Below are positions 1 through 8,831 of a DNA stretch of 21,747 nt, piece after piece. The stretch covers positions 1-21,747 of the forward strand of contig JAJRYM010000038.1 in the NCBI GenBank assembly GCA_024275775.1. Direction: 5' to 3'. Position numbers and translations under genes: made by a program. Each line of letters starts with the position of its first letter. Positions within the stretch are counted from its first letter, which is position 1. The notes under the pieces are model-generated. The model had not been told where the DNA came from, made no database searches, and saw only the letters and a list, made by a program, of their open reading frames with translations. This DNA comes from Nitrospirota bacterium. Lineage in GTDB: Bacteria > Nitrospinota_A > UBA7883 > JACRGQ01.

Positions 1-518
1 ATTTCGATTTCGCCCGCAAGCCAGCCGACCGCCTGCGCGAGATTTGCAATCGGGATAACCGTAACCCCTTCCACCACGGCGGCCTCTCGGCTGTTATCGA
101 CGGGAGCGAGAAGCGTGCGATTTTCCATCTTTTGAACCATCGCCGAGACAGAGAGGGTGCCTTTCACCGGCTTAACCCGGCCGTCGAGCGCCAACTCCCC
201 TATGAGTAGGAGGTCCTTTAATTTTTTCGGCGGGATTATCCCCTGTGCCGCGAGGATGGCGGCCGCTATCGGAAGGTCGAAAGCCGAACCTTCCTTCCTG
301 ATATCCGCCGGAGCAAGGTTTACCGTTATCTTCTTTACCGGCGGGATGAAACCGGAGTTCTTGAGAGCGGATAAAACGCGGTTTTGGCTCTCCTTCACCG
401 CCGCGTCGGGAAGCCCTACCGTAACGTAGAAAAAAGAGCCGGGTGTGAGGTCGACTTCCACCTCGACAGGGAACGCTTCAATGCCCAAGTGGGCCGCGCT
501 TTGAACCCTGGCTATCAT
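1..518 (-). CDS. comM: ComM/YifB family Mg-chelatase-like AAA+ protein, N-terminal part (runs off the left edge)
   Basis: Reading the minus strand from the ATG at 518-516 gives 172 codons without a stop before the window edge. The protein begins MIARVQSAAHLGIEAF and continues through VTVGLPDAAVKESQNRV, NLAPADIRKEGSAFDLPIA and LLIGELALDGRVKPVKGTL. This is the ChlI-type domain, with a Lon-S5 fold, that opens ComM/YifB proteins. The family normally has about 500 residues, so the AAA+ ATPase and C-terminal Mg-chelatase-like domains lie outside the window. ComM is a hexameric helicase that promotes branch migration during integration of transformed DNA in naturally competent bacteria; many non-competent bacteria also carry it. 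The start is set by the conserved N-terminal motif. Its ribosome binding site is weak (GCGGA directly upstream). The gene diverges from the antiporter gene across a 168-base gap. Confidence 0.9.
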   Translation of the reverse strand, partial: MIARVQSAAHLGIEAFPVEVEVDLTPGSFFYVTVGLPDAAVKESQNRVLSALKNSGFIPPVKKITVNLAPADIRKEGSAFDLPIAAAILAAQGIIPPKKLKDLLLIGELALDGRVKPVKGTLSVSAMVQKMENRTLLAPVDNSREAAVVEGVTVIPIANLAQAVGWLAGEIE

Positions 519-617
519 TCCGCTATTAAACAGCAGGCGGTTAAAAGGGTCAACTGCTCTTTGGTTGCCGATAATTCGGCGTGGAAATTTCTCGGCCAAA
601 AACAACTTTTTTTCCAC

Positions 618-631
618 ATAAAGCGCTTTAT
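618..631. promoter_or_regulatory. 14-bp perfect palindrome between comM and the antiporter gene
   Basis: ATAAAGCGCTTTAT at 618-631 is a perfect palindrome in the AT-rich gap between the divergent genes. It lies 55 bases before the antiporter start codon. A TTATAC hexamer (648-653) downstream could be a -10 element, although no convincing -35 element accompanies it. The position suits an operator for a dimeric regulator. That is inference from symmetry only, and I do not recognise the site as belonging to a known regulator. Confidence 0.35.
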
Positions 632-686
632 CGTTAATAATAAATGGTTATACAAAGGCTATTTTTTCGTATGAGGGGAGCAACGG

Positions 687-3179
687 ATGCATGAAGTTTC
701 CACCGTAATTGAATCCGTAGGCGGCATAATTGTTCTTCTGCTTGTCGCCACGGTTATTCGCGCCGCCACGAAGCGCACAGGTTTTCCTTTCACTATAGCG
801 CTGGTTCTGGTCGGTATGCTGTTGGCCGTTCTCACGCGCGAGTATCCAGAGTTTACGTCGTTACTGCATGCGGTTGAAATATCGCCCGATCTGATCCTGT
901 TCGTTTTCCTGCCGACGCTCGTTTTTGAATCGGCTTTCAACATGGATTTAAGAACGCTTCGCGAAAACCTCGCGCCGGTGCTGATACTTGCCGTGCCGGG
1001 TCTTCTGCTCTCCACCTTTTTGATAGCTCTTGTCGTTTCCACTTTCACGTCGATTCCCTTTACGCCGGCTCTTCTGCTGGGCGCCATCCTGAGCGCCACC
1101 GACCCGGTGGCGGTAATCTCGCTTTTCAAGCAGTTGGGCGCCCCCAAGCGGCTTACGATTCTGGTGGAAGGCGAAAGCCTTTTCAACGACGCCACGGCGC
1201 TGGTTTTATCCCGCATCATTCTCGGCGTAATAGCTGTCGGAGCGATGTCTCTCGACTCGGCGGCGGCCGGCGTTCTTGATTTTTTCATAGTGTTCGCCGG
1301 CGGTGTGGTCGTCGGTGTGGCGCTTGGCGCTACGGCCGGGCTGATACTGGGGCTTGTTGAATCGGACTCTTTTATTGAAATTACGCTTACGACCACACTT
1401 GCCTATGTATCGTTCTGGCTGGGCGAGGAGGTTTTCCATGTAAGCGGAATCATGGCCACAGTCGCGGCCGCTCTCACAATCGGAAGTTGGGGACGAATGA
1501 AGATTTCTCCCGATATACGCCGTTACATGGGAAATTTTTGGGAATACCTTGCGTTCATAGCCAACGCTCTCATATTTCTTCTTGTGGGGATGGAGGTAAA
1601 ACTTGCCGCGCTGGTTTCGCAATGGGACAAGCTCTTCTGGGTGATTATCGGGATGCTGATATCCCGCGCGGTTGTCGTTTACGGCCTCATGTCCGTGGTC
1701 GGCCGTCTGCCGGGGGACGAACCGGTAAGCAGAGATTATCAGACCGTAATGTTCTGGGGCGGTCTCCGGGGCGCCATAGCGCTTGCCATCGTTTTGAGCC
1801 TGCCTCATTTTGAATTTTCGGATACGTTCGTATCGCTCGTTACCGGGGCGGTGCTGTTTACGCTTATCGTGCAGGGGCTCAGCATAAACAAGGTCGTTCA
1901 CATGCTCGGCCTCGATAAACCGCCGCTGGCCGACCGGTTCGCCAAGGTGGAAGGGGTTCTTGCCGCGAAGAAGAAAGCCGTTGAACGTATTCCGGAACTG
2001 ATGGCGGGCGGCCGGTTTTCATCGATGGTGGCGCAACATCTGACTGGAGACTGCGAGCGGGATATAGCAAAGCTGGAAGAAGAGCTGGACCATCTTTACG
2101 GCACGGAACTCAACCCGAAAGAAGAGAAGCGTTTACTGCTTCTTTTCGCGTTCGCGGAAGAAAAAGCCTTCTTTATCGATATGTTCAACAAGGGGCATCT
2201 CAGCGAATGGGCTTTCCGCGAACTGTCGAGAACGCTTGATATGCAGGTGGATGCCGTCCGCTTCGAGGAGCGCATCGTAGGGGTGGATTTCAGAAAAAAG
2301 GTGCTTCCTACCGTCGAGGCGCTGGCCACAAAACTGCTTGAAGTTATTCCGGGCTTTGCGGCAACTGCGGAAGATCTTCGAGTAAACAGGATTGCCAAGG
2401 ATTACGCCGTCGTATGGGGGCATTACCAGAGCAGTACCAGAATGCTGGAGAGGATAGACGAGCTTGGAACGCTCAAATCATTGCCGGAAGATGCCGTGAA
2501 CGAAGTTCGGGGGATGTATGCCACTTGGTGCGAAAGCGCCCGGAAAAGGCTCGACCAAATAGCGGAACAGTTTCCGGAATTCGTCCACGCTGTTCAAAGC
2601 AGGCTGGGGCATAGACTCATAAAACTTACCGAACTGGAATCCATCGAAGAACAGTTCGAGCGCGGCGCTTTGCCTGCCGGAGTCGCTGAAGAGATTATAG
2701 ATACCGTCCGGCGCGACCTTCGGAATCTTAGAGGACTTGAAGTGGCTAAACTCAAGTTCAGCCCAACCGAACTGCTCCGCAAAGTGCCGTTTTTCAGCAA
2801 AATATCGGAAGATGCGTTTGAGCACATAGCCGGCGGAATGAGGGCTCGCTCTTTTTCGGAAAAAGAAACGATTATACGGCAGGGCGAAAAAGGGGATACG
2901 CTTTTTCTGATCGCGAGAGGGGTTGCAAGGGTTTCCATTATGGCGAACGGCAAGAAGCTCGAAATAGCTACGCTCATGGCGGGCGATTTTTTCGGCGAAA
3001 TGGCTCTGTTGCACAAGGAACCCCGCACGGCCACGGTAAGCGCCGTGACGCCGTGCTCTCTTTACGAACTCAAGCACGACGATCTTTTCATTGCGATGAA
3101 AACGTATCCTGTAATACGTGAAGCTCTGGAGGAGGCCGACAGCAAACGGCGGGCCGAACTCGAAAAGTCGAAAGCATAG
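687..3179 (+). CDS. CPA1-family Na+/H+ antiporter with C-terminal cyclic-nucleotide-binding domain
   Basis: This 830-residue inner-membrane protein exchanges Na+ (or K+) for protons. Residues 1 to about 410 form the many-helix antiporter core. The CPA1 motifs are SATDPVAV with Asp139, EGESLFNDATALV with the Asn167-Asp168 pair typical of electroneutral exchangers, and FWGGLRGAIALAI. Residues about 410-690 are a charged, helix-rich cytoplasmic region. Residues about 695-815 form a cyclic-nucleotide-binding domain whose phosphate-binding cassette, FGEMALLHKEPRTATV, keeps Glu771 and Arg780, the residues that contact the nucleotide in functional domains. Simple NhaP proteins lack this tail; the domain order resembles plant SOS1 and animal SLC9C exchangers. 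The start is supported by GAGGGGAG six bases upstream. polA follows after 23 bases, so the two may be cotranscribed. The nucleotide bound (cAMP, cGMP or other) cannot be read from the sequence. Confidence 0.92.
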   Translation: MHEVSTVIESVGGIIVLLLVATVIRAATKRTGFPFTIALVLVGMLLAVLTREYPEFTSLLHAVEISPDLILFVFLPTLVFESAFNMDLRTLRENLAPVLILAVPGLLLSTFLIALVVSTFTSIPFTPALLLGAILSATDPVAVISLFKQLGAPKRLTILVEGESLFNDATALVLSRIILGVIAVGAMSLDSAAAGVLDFFIVFAGGVVVGVALGATAGLILGLVESDSFIEITLTTTLAYVSFWLGEEVFHVSGIMATVAAALTIGSWGRMKISPDIRRYMGNFWEYLAFIANALIFLLVGMEVKLAALVSQWDKLFWVIIGMLISRAVVVYGLMSVVGRLPGDEPVSRDYQTVMFWGGLRGAIALAIVLSLPHFEFSDTFVSLVTGAVLFTLIVQGLSINKVVHMLGLDKPPLADRFAKVEGVLAAKKKAVERIPELMAGGRFSSMVAQHLTGDCERDIAKLEEELDHLYGTELNPKEEKRLLLLFAFAEEKAFFIDMFNKGHLSEWAFRELSRTLDMQVDAVRFEERIVGVDFRKKVLPTVEALATKLLEVIPGFAATAEDLRVNRIAKDYAVVWGHYQSSTRMLERIDELGTLKSLPEDAVNEVRGMYATWCESARKRLDQIAEQFPEFVHAVQSRLGHRLIKLTELESIEEQFERGALPAGVAEEIIDTVRRDLRNLRGLEVAKLKFSPTELLRKVPFFSKISEDAFEHIAGGMRARSFSEKETIIRQGEKGDTLFLIARGVARVSIMANGKKLEIATLMAGDFFGEMALLHKEPRTATVSAVTPCSLYELKHDDLFIAMKTYPVIREALEEADSKRRAELEKSKA

Positions 3180-3202
3180 GCCGGCAGGGACTCAAGACGG
3201 CC

Positions 3203-5863
3203 GTGAAAAAAAAGCGGTTCTTCATAATCGACGGCGCCGGTTTCTATTACCGCGCCTTTTACGGAATCCGGGCGAACCTGAGAACCGCGGACGGTATTCC
3301 CACAAACGCCGTTTACGGTTTCGCGAAAATGTTTTTGAAAATAGTCCGGGAAGAAAAACCGGACTATTTCGCCATAGCTCTCGATTCTAAAGAAAAAACG
3401 TTCAGGCACGAAATGTATCCGCAATACAAGGCCAACAGGCAGAAAATGCCCGAGGATTTGCGAGTGCAGATACCGATTATAGAAAAGATGATTGACACTT
3501 TCCATATTCCGGCGTTCAAGCGCGCAGGCTATGAAGCGGACGATTTAATCGGCACGGCGGCGGTAAGAGGCGTTGAAGCCGGGCTGGATGTAACTGTCGT
3601 GAGCGGAGACAAAGACCTCATGCAGTTGGTAGGGGAAGGCATCGCAATGCTGGACCCAATGAAGGAAAAGAAATACGAAGAGAAGGACGTAAAGGAAAAA
3701 TTCGGCGTCGAGCCCGCGCGCGTGGTAGATATGCTCGGCCTGATGGGCGACGCTTCGGATAACATTCCCGGCGTTCCCGGCGTCGGCGAAAAGACCGCTC
3801 GCAAACTGTTGGAAGAGTACGGCGATATAGACAACCTTCTGCGGAACGCCGATCGGGTCAAAAAACCAAAACTTCGGGAATCCCTTATAAAGTACGCCGA
3901 CCAGGCGCGGTTAAGCCGGGAGCTGGCCACGATAAAAACGGATGTGGAGCTGGAAACCGATTTTGAAAAACTGAAACTTTCTGAACCCGACAGGGAAAAG
4001 GCGAACAGGCTTTTTCTCGAGCTTGGTTTCAAATCGCTTATCGGGGAAAGCGAGTCGGAAGAGCAGGAAAGAGGCAACTATACGGCGGTTCTGGATGAAG
4101 CCGGTTTCGCCGCGCTGATGGAACGGCTGAGCAAAGCTTCCGCCATCGCCGTCGATACCGAGACGACCTCGGTTGAACCTATGAGGGCGCGGCTGGTAGG
4201 TATCTCGTTATCGCTGGAGAGCGGGGAAGGTTTTTATATTCCGCTGTCCCACGATTATGAAGGCGCGCCGGCACAGCTTGAAAAAAAGAAGGTGATACAG
4301 GCGTTAAAGCCGGTTCTTGAAAACGGGAAAATAAAAAAGTACGGGCATAACCTGAAGTACGACCTCCTGGTTCTGCGGAAGGAAGGAATCCGCATTAATC
4401 CCGTTTCGTTCGATACGATGATCGCCTCCTATCTTCTTTACGCGGACGAGCGCAGGCACAACCTTACCGCGCTGGCAAAGCGGGAGCTGGGCTACTCGAT
4501 GATTGGTTACTCGGACGTTGCCGGCAAAGGGGCGAAAGAAATCCCTTTCGGCATGGTGCCGGTGGAGCAGGCGACGGACTACGCCGCCGAAGATGCCGAT
4601 ATCTCCCTGCGCCTGACCGAACTGCTGGAAAAGAAGATAGTCGATAACGGTTTCGACAAGCTTTATTACAGGCTGGAACTGCCGGTGGTTGAAATTCTCG
4701 CGGAGATGGAGCAAAACGGCATAGCGATAGACGCGAACAAGCTCGAACGGTATTCGCATGAGCTTGAAGAGCAACTGAGCCGGCTTGAAAAAGAAATCTA
4801 CGCCGCGGCGGGGGAAGAGTTCAACATAGGGTCGCCGAAACAGCTTGCCGAAATACTGTTTGAGAAGCTGGGTCTCAGAAAGGTTAAGAAAACAAAAACC
4901 GGTTCTTCAACCGACCAGCAAGTGCTTGAAACCCTTGCCTCCGCTCATCCGCTTCCAAAGCTTGTCCTGCGCTACCGCACTCTTTCCAAGCTGAAATCGA
5001 CCTACGTCGATCCGCTTCCGAAAATGGTTATCGCGGAAACCGGCAGAATTCATACATCGTTCAATCAGGCGATGGCGGCCACAGGCCGGCTGTCCTCTTC
5101 GTCTCCCAACCTGCAGAACATACCTATCCGCACGGACGAAGGAAGAAAAATCCGGGAGGCGTTTCATGCCGAAAAAGGCTTCTTGCTGGTGTCGGCCGAC
5201 TACTCGCAGGTGGAGCTTCGCCTGCTTGCGCACCTCAGCGGGGACGCGGTTTTAACGGAAGCCTTCGGCGCGGACGAGGATATTCACGCTCGCACCGCGA
5301 GGGAAATTTTCGGCGCGATGGCCGAACATTCATCCGACATGAGAAGAATAGCGAAGGCGATAAATTTCAGCATTATTTACGGCAAAACGGCTTTCGGCCT
5401 CGCGCGCGATATCGGCATAACCCGCGCGGAGGCTTCGGAATACATAAACAACTATTTCGCGAGGTACAGCGGAGTGCGGGATTTCATCGAATCGGTAAAA
5501 ACCTCGGCACGCGAGAAAGGATACGTTACGACAATGGCGGGGCGCAGGCGCGATATGCCGAACATCAAATCGGCCAACCGCACTCTGAGGGAGATGACCG
5601 AAAGAATGGCGGTGAACAGCGTCGTGCAGGGGTCGGCGGCCGATCTTATGAAACAAGCGATGATAGACGTGGACAGCGCTCTCAAACATAGCGGAGCCAG
5701 GCTTCTCCTGCAGGTTCACGACGAGCTGATTGTCGAAGCGCCTAAAGCCGAAACGGAATCTGTCTCTGCAAAAATTCGGCGCGCCATGGAAAACGCCCAA
5801 AAACTTTCCGTGCCGCTCAAGGTGCAGGTAAGCGCCGGCTCCAATTGGGGAGAACTGCACTAA
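3203..5863 (+). CDS. polA: DNA polymerase I with both exonuclease domains
   Basis: This 886-residue cytoplasmic enzyme fills gaps, removes Okazaki primers and acts in excision repair. Residues 1 to about 290 are the 5'-3' exonuclease/flap domain (FIIDGAGFYYRAF, ALDSKEKTFRHEMYPQYKANR, YEADDLIGTAA, SGDKDLMQL, GVPGVGEKTARKLL). Residues about 310-500 are the 3'-5' proofreading domain, with its acidic residues present: Asp318 and Glu320 in VDTETT, Asp387 in KYDLL, and Tyr460/Asp464 in YAAED. Proofreading is therefore probably active, unlike in Taq. Residues about 515-886 are the polymerase: motif A SADYSQVELR with Asp666, motif B RRIAKAINFSIIYG, and motif C VHDE with Asp840 and Glu841. The start is a GTG just before the conserved first strand, with GGCAGGGA about 12 bases upstream. 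Length is normal for the family, between Taq (832) and E. coli (928). Confidence 0.98.
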   Translation: MKKKRFFIIDGAGFYYRAFYGIRANLRTADGIPTNAVYGFAKMFLKIVREEKPDYFAIALDSKEKTFRHEMYPQYKANRQKMPEDLRVQIPIIEKMIDTFHIPAFKRAGYEADDLIGTAAVRGVEAGLDVTVVSGDKDLMQLVGEGIAMLDPMKEKKYEEKDVKEKFGVEPARVVDMLGLMGDASDNIPGVPGVGEKTARKLLEEYGDIDNLLRNADRVKKPKLRESLIKYADQARLSRELATIKTDVELETDFEKLKLSEPDREKANRLFLELGFKSLIGESESEEQERGNYTAVLDEAGFAALMERLSKASAIAVDTETTSVEPMRARLVGISLSLESGEGFYIPLSHDYEGAPAQLEKKKVIQALKPVLENGKIKKYGHNLKYDLLVLRKEGIRINPVSFDTMIASYLLYADERRHNLTALAKRELGYSMIGYSDVAGKGAKEIPFGMVPVEQATDYAAEDADISLRLTELLEKKIVDNGFDKLYYRLELPVVEILAEMEQNGIAIDANKLERYSHELEEQLSRLEKEIYAAAGEEFNIGSPKQLAEILFEKLGLRKVKKTKTGSSTDQQVLETLASAHPLPKLVLRYRTLSKLKSTYVDPLPKMVIAETGRIHTSFNQAMAATGRLSSSSPNLQNIPIRTDEGRKIREAFHAEKGFLLVSADYSQVELRLLAHLSGDAVLTEAFGADEDIHARTAREIFGAMAEHSSDMRRIAKAINFSIIYGKTAFGLARDIGITRAEASEYINNYFARYSGVRDFIESVKTSAREKGYVTTMAGRRRDMPNIKSANRTLREMTERMAVNSVVQGSAADLMKQAMIDVDSALKHSGARLLLQVHDELIVEAPKAETESVSAKIRRAMENAQKLSVPLKVQVSAGSNWGELH

Positions 5864-5958
5864 ACCGCCTGCTTTCACCGGCTACGTTAATCCCCAAAAG
5901 CGGTGTAGAATGAAAGGCGAAGAATGTCTTTAAATATTCATTGAAAGGCCGTTCAGAA

Positions 5959-7071
5959 ATGATAGTAGGCATACCGAAAGAAAAGACGTCCGGCGAAGCA
6001 AGGGTCGCCGCCACCCCCGAAACAGTCGCGAAGATGAAAAGCATGGGGCTGGATGTTGTTATCGAAAAAAAGGCGGGGCTTAACTCGCATTTTACCGACG
6101 CGGATTATGAATCGGCAGGCGCCGAGGTTGCCGCCAGGAAAAAAACTCTTTCGGCGGATATCGTGCTCGTGGTGCGGAAACCCGACGCCCGCGATATTAA
6201 CAGGATGAAATCCGGCGCCGTTCTCGTCGGTTTTATGGATATGTGCAACGACGACGGAACGGTGGATAAGCTCGCGGCGCAGGGCGTTAACGTTTTCGCG
6301 CTTGAAATGATCCCGCGAATCTCTCGCGCCCAGCCGCTGGACGCGCTTTCCTCGCAGTCCAGCATAGGAGGCTACCTTGCGGCGATAACGGCCGCGAATC
6401 TTTACGACCGTTTTCTCCCGATGATGATGACGGCCGCAGGCTCCACCCGCCCGGCGAAGGTCATCGTTATCGGAGCTGGAGTGGCCGGGCTTCAGGCCGC
6501 CGCCACTGTAAGACGGCTGGGGGCGGAAGTGGCCGCTTTCGACGTAAGGCCGGAAGTTAAAGAGCAGGTGATGTCTCTCGGCGCGAAATTTATCGAACTT
6601 GAAGTGGGGGAAAGCGGAGCTGGCGAAGGCGGATACGCTAAGGAGCTCTCGGCTGAGGCTAAAGAAAAATTGCAGGAGCTTCTCACGGAGGAGCTTAAAA
6701 AAGCGGATATAGTCATTTCCACCGCGCAGATACCGTGCAGGCCCGCGCCGAGGCTTATATCGGAAGAAGCGATAAAGGCAATGCGCCACGGCTCGGTTGT
6801 AATCGATATGGCGGCCTCCTCCGGCGGTAACTGCCCGCTTACCGAGCCGGATAAAATCATCGAAAGGCACGGCGTGAAAATCGTCGGCTATACGAACTAC
6901 CCGGCGATGATGGCCGGGGACGCCAGCGCGTTTTACGCAAGGAATCTTCTCGGCTTCGTGAAACTGCTTACTGAAGAGAAGGACGGCGCGCCGGCTTTCA
7001 AAAATTTCATGGAAGATGAAATAACATCGGCCTCTCTTGTCACCCATGAAGGCAAGTTGCGATCCCGATAA
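5959..7071 (+). CDS. pntAA: Proton-translocating NAD(P)+ transhydrogenase, subunit alpha part 1 (NAD(H)-binding domain I)
   Basis: This is the 370-residue soluble NAD(H)-binding subunit of the transhydrogenase, which uses the proton gradient to drive hydride transfer from NADH to NADP+. It begins MIVGIPKEKTSGEARVAATP, the conserved opening of the alanine dehydrogenase/PntA family. LSSQSSIGGYLAAI and the Rossmann loop GAGVAGLQAA (glycines 172, 174 and 177) follow, then the acidic FDVRPEVKEQV. The last section, DMAASSGGNCP to KLLTEE, is also typical. I chose the ATG at 5959 over an in-frame TTG 18 bases upstream because the family starts at the MIVGIPKE strand and AAAGG lies 10 bases before it. 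A TAGAAT hexamer at 5906-5911 could be a -10 box, but no good -35 is visible. pntAB follows after 18 bases. Confidence 0.95.
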   Translation: MIVGIPKEKTSGEARVAATPETVAKMKSMGLDVVIEKKAGLNSHFTDADYESAGAEVAARKKTLSADIVLVVRKPDARDINRMKSGAVLVGFMDMCNDDGTVDKLAAQGVNVFALEMIPRISRAQPLDALSSQSSIGGYLAAITAANLYDRFLPMMMTAAGSTRPAKVIVIGAGVAGLQAAATVRRLGAEVAAFDVRPEVKEQVMSLGAKFIELEVGESGAGEGGYAKELSAEAKEKLQELLTEELKKADIVISTAQIPCRPAPRLISEEAIKAMRHGSVVIDMAASSGGNCPLTEPDKIIERHGVKIVGYTNYPAMMAGDASAFYARNLLGFVKLLTEEKDGAPAFKNFMEDEITSASLVTHEGKLRSR

Positions 7072-7089
7072 CAGATTAAAGGAGTATTT

Positions 7090-7383
7090 ATGTCTCAACC
7101 GATGGTAGCCATTTACATACTGGTGTTGGCCGGTTTTATCGGATACTGGGTGGTGTGGGGCGTCACGCCGTCGCTCCATACGCCTTTGATTTCGCTTACG
7201 AACGCCATCTCCGGAATAATAATAATCGGCGCGTTTCTCGTGGCGGGCGCATCTGCCGGCACGGGGTGGCCGCTGGCGGTCGGTCTGCTGGCGGTAACGC
7301 TTGCGTCGGTAAATATTTTCGGCGGGTTCGTCGTTACGCAAAGAATGCTGGCGATGTTCAGAAAACAGAAAAAACGGGAGTAG
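7090..7383 (+). CDS. pntAB: NAD(P)+ transhydrogenase, subunit alpha part 2 (small membrane subunit)
   Basis: This 97-residue hydrophobic protein has about three transmembrane helices and contains the typical sequences WGVTPSLHTPL, TNAISGIIIIGA and LASVNIFGGFVVTQRML. It supplies the first membrane helices of domain II, which together with the membrane part of PntB forms the proton channel. In E. coli these helices are fused to PntA. Here, as in Rhodospirillum rubrum, they form a separate gene. A clear ribosome binding site (AAAGGAG) lies seven bases before the ATG. The gene is the middle member of a three-gene operon, 18 bases after pntAA and 4 bases before pntB, and the length is normal for split systems. 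Confidence 0.95.
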   Translation: MSQPMVAIYILVLAGFIGYWVVWGVTPSLHTPLISLTNAISGIIIIGAFLVAGASAGTGWPLAVGLLAVTLASVNIFGGFVVTQRMLAMFRKQKKRE

Positions 7384-7387
7384 CGGT

Positions 7388-8782
7388 TTGCAACAGTTAT
7401 CGGACGTAACCGCGCTTGCCTACCTGCTGTCTGCGGTTCTTTTTATTCTGGGGCTTAACGGCCTCACCTCGCCTGTTTCGGCGCGCCGGGGAAATCTTTT
7501 TGCGATAGCCGGCATGGCCGTAGCCGTGGCGACCACAATGTTCGCCCCGGATATGAAAAACTACGGTTTGATACTTCTCTGCGTAATGGTCGGCGGTTCT
7601 ATCGGCATCGTCATCGCCATGAAAATAAAGATGACCGCCATGCCCCAGCTTGTGGCCATGCTACACAGTTTCGTGGGGCTTTCGGCGGGGCTGGTGGCGC
7701 TTGGCGTTTATCTTACGGAGTCCGGTTCCGGCCCGCCGGATACCGCGCTGATGGTAGAGATAATCGCCGGCACGATTATCGGCCTGATAACCTTTACCGG
7801 CTCTCTCGTGGCGTTTGGAAAACTTCAGGGGATACTAAAGCCCGCGCCGGTTGTTTTCGGAGGCCAGCACGTTTTGAATAGTCTCCTCGCTCTCTCCGCC
7901 GTATTCGCCGGTTACTTTTTTACCGTGTCGGATAACCTCGTTTTTCTTCTGGTTATCTGGGCCGTATCGCTGGCTCTGGGAATTCTGCTGATAATCCCGG
8001 TTGGAGGCGCCGATATGCCGGTTATCATATCCATGCTCAACTCGTATTCCGGCTGGGCGGCCGCCGCCACAGGCTTTACGCTTCATAACAGCCTTTTAAT
8101 CATTACCGGTTCGCTGGTAGGTTTTTCCGGCGCGATACTTTCGTACATCATGTGCAAGGTTATGCACCGCTCCATCTTTAACGTGGTATTCGGCGTATCC
8201 TCGGCTTCCAAAACGGAAGGGGCTGTGGAGGCGCAGACGGCAGAGGGGAAAAGCGTAAAAACAACCGTCGTGGAAGAGGTGGCCTTCTGGCTGAAAGATA
8301 CCGGCAAGGTGATAATCGTGCCGGGGTACGGGATGGCAGTGGCGCAGGCACAGCACGCCGTAAAGGAGCTGATGAACGTGCTTGAAGCAAACGGCGTTAC
8401 GGTGAAATTCGCCATACATCCGGTGGCGGGCAGAATGCCGGGGCACATGAACGTGCTGTTGGCGGAGGCCGATATACCTTACGACCATGTTTTCGAGATG
8501 GAGGAGATAAATCCCGAATTCGTAACGGCGGACGCCGTTCTGGTTATAGGAGCCAACGATGTAACGAACCCGGCCGCGCGGGAGGATAGTTCCAGCCCTA
8601 TTTACGGCATGCCGATACTCGATGTTGAAAAGGCGAAACAGGTTTTCGTGATAAAAAGAAGTATGCGTCCAGGCTATTCGGGAATTGAGAACCTGCTCTA
8701 TTACAGGGATAACTGCTCACTACTGTTCGGCGATGCAAAGGACGTCTGCGAATCCCTTAAAGCGCAACTGAAAGCGATGTAA
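7388..8782 (+). CDS. pntB: NAD(P)+ transhydrogenase, subunit beta
   Basis: This 464-residue protein has about eight or nine transmembrane helices (residues about 8-265), containing LVAMLHSFVGLSAGLVALG and NSYSGWAAAATGF. A soluble NADP(H)-binding domain III follows (about 290-464). Domain III shows VPGYGMAVAQAQH (glycines 313 and 315), HPVAGRMPGHMNVLLAEA, GANDVTNPAA and KRSMRPGYSGI, all characteristic of the NADP(H) site. With PntAA and PntAB it forms the proton-pumping transhydrogenase in the inner membrane, the usual source of NADPH from NADH at high proton-motive force. Translation starts at a TTG four bases after the pntAB stop, with GGGAG inside the end of pntAB, so it is probably coupled. 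The length matches other PntB proteins. Confidence 0.96.
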   Translation: MQQLSDVTALAYLLSAVLFILGLNGLTSPVSARRGNLFAIAGMAVAVATTMFAPDMKNYGLILLCVMVGGSIGIVIAMKIKMTAMPQLVAMLHSFVGLSAGLVALGVYLTESGSGPPDTALMVEIIAGTIIGLITFTGSLVAFGKLQGILKPAPVVFGGQHVLNSLLALSAVFAGYFFTVSDNLVFLLVIWAVSLALGILLIIPVGGADMPVIISMLNSYSGWAAAATGFTLHNSLLIITGSLVGFSGAILSYIMCKVMHRSIFNVVFGVSSASKTEGAVEAQTAEGKSVKTTVVEEVAFWLKDTGKVIIVPGYGMAVAQAQHAVKELMNVLEANGVTVKFAIHPVAGRMPGHMNVLLAEADIPYDHVFEMEEINPEFVTADAVLVIGANDVTNPAAREDSSSPIYGMPILDVEKAKQVFVIKRSMRPGYSGIENLLYYRDNCSLLFGDAKDVCESLKAQLKAM

Positions 8783-8831
8783 GCGTTTCCTGATGCGGGA
8801 CATTTAAGGAAAATCGCCGGGGAAAGTGGAG

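Noticed and set aside
659..1901. Minus-strand open frames of 245 and 231 codons inside the antiporter gene
   Set aside because: They are antisense to conserved antiporter motifs; the Ser/Thr/Arg-rich translation is typical of a shadow frame.
5941..5958. Upstream TTG start for pntAA
   Set aside because: It would add six residues before the conserved first strand, and the ATG at 5959 is properly spaced from AAAGG.
5864..5958. A promoter for the pnt operon based on TAGAAT at 5906-5911
   Set aside because: No -35 hexamer is found at an acceptable distance; noted only in the pntAA entry.
5953..7341. A 462-codon open frame on the minus strand opposite pntAA and pntAB
   Set aside because: It lies wholly antisense to two well-conserved genes, has an Arg/His-rich unlikely composition and resembles no family.
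8786..8812. TTTCCT/AGGAAA inverted repeat just after pntB as a terminator
   Set aside because: The stem is six mostly AT pairs with a 15-base loop and no following T run.
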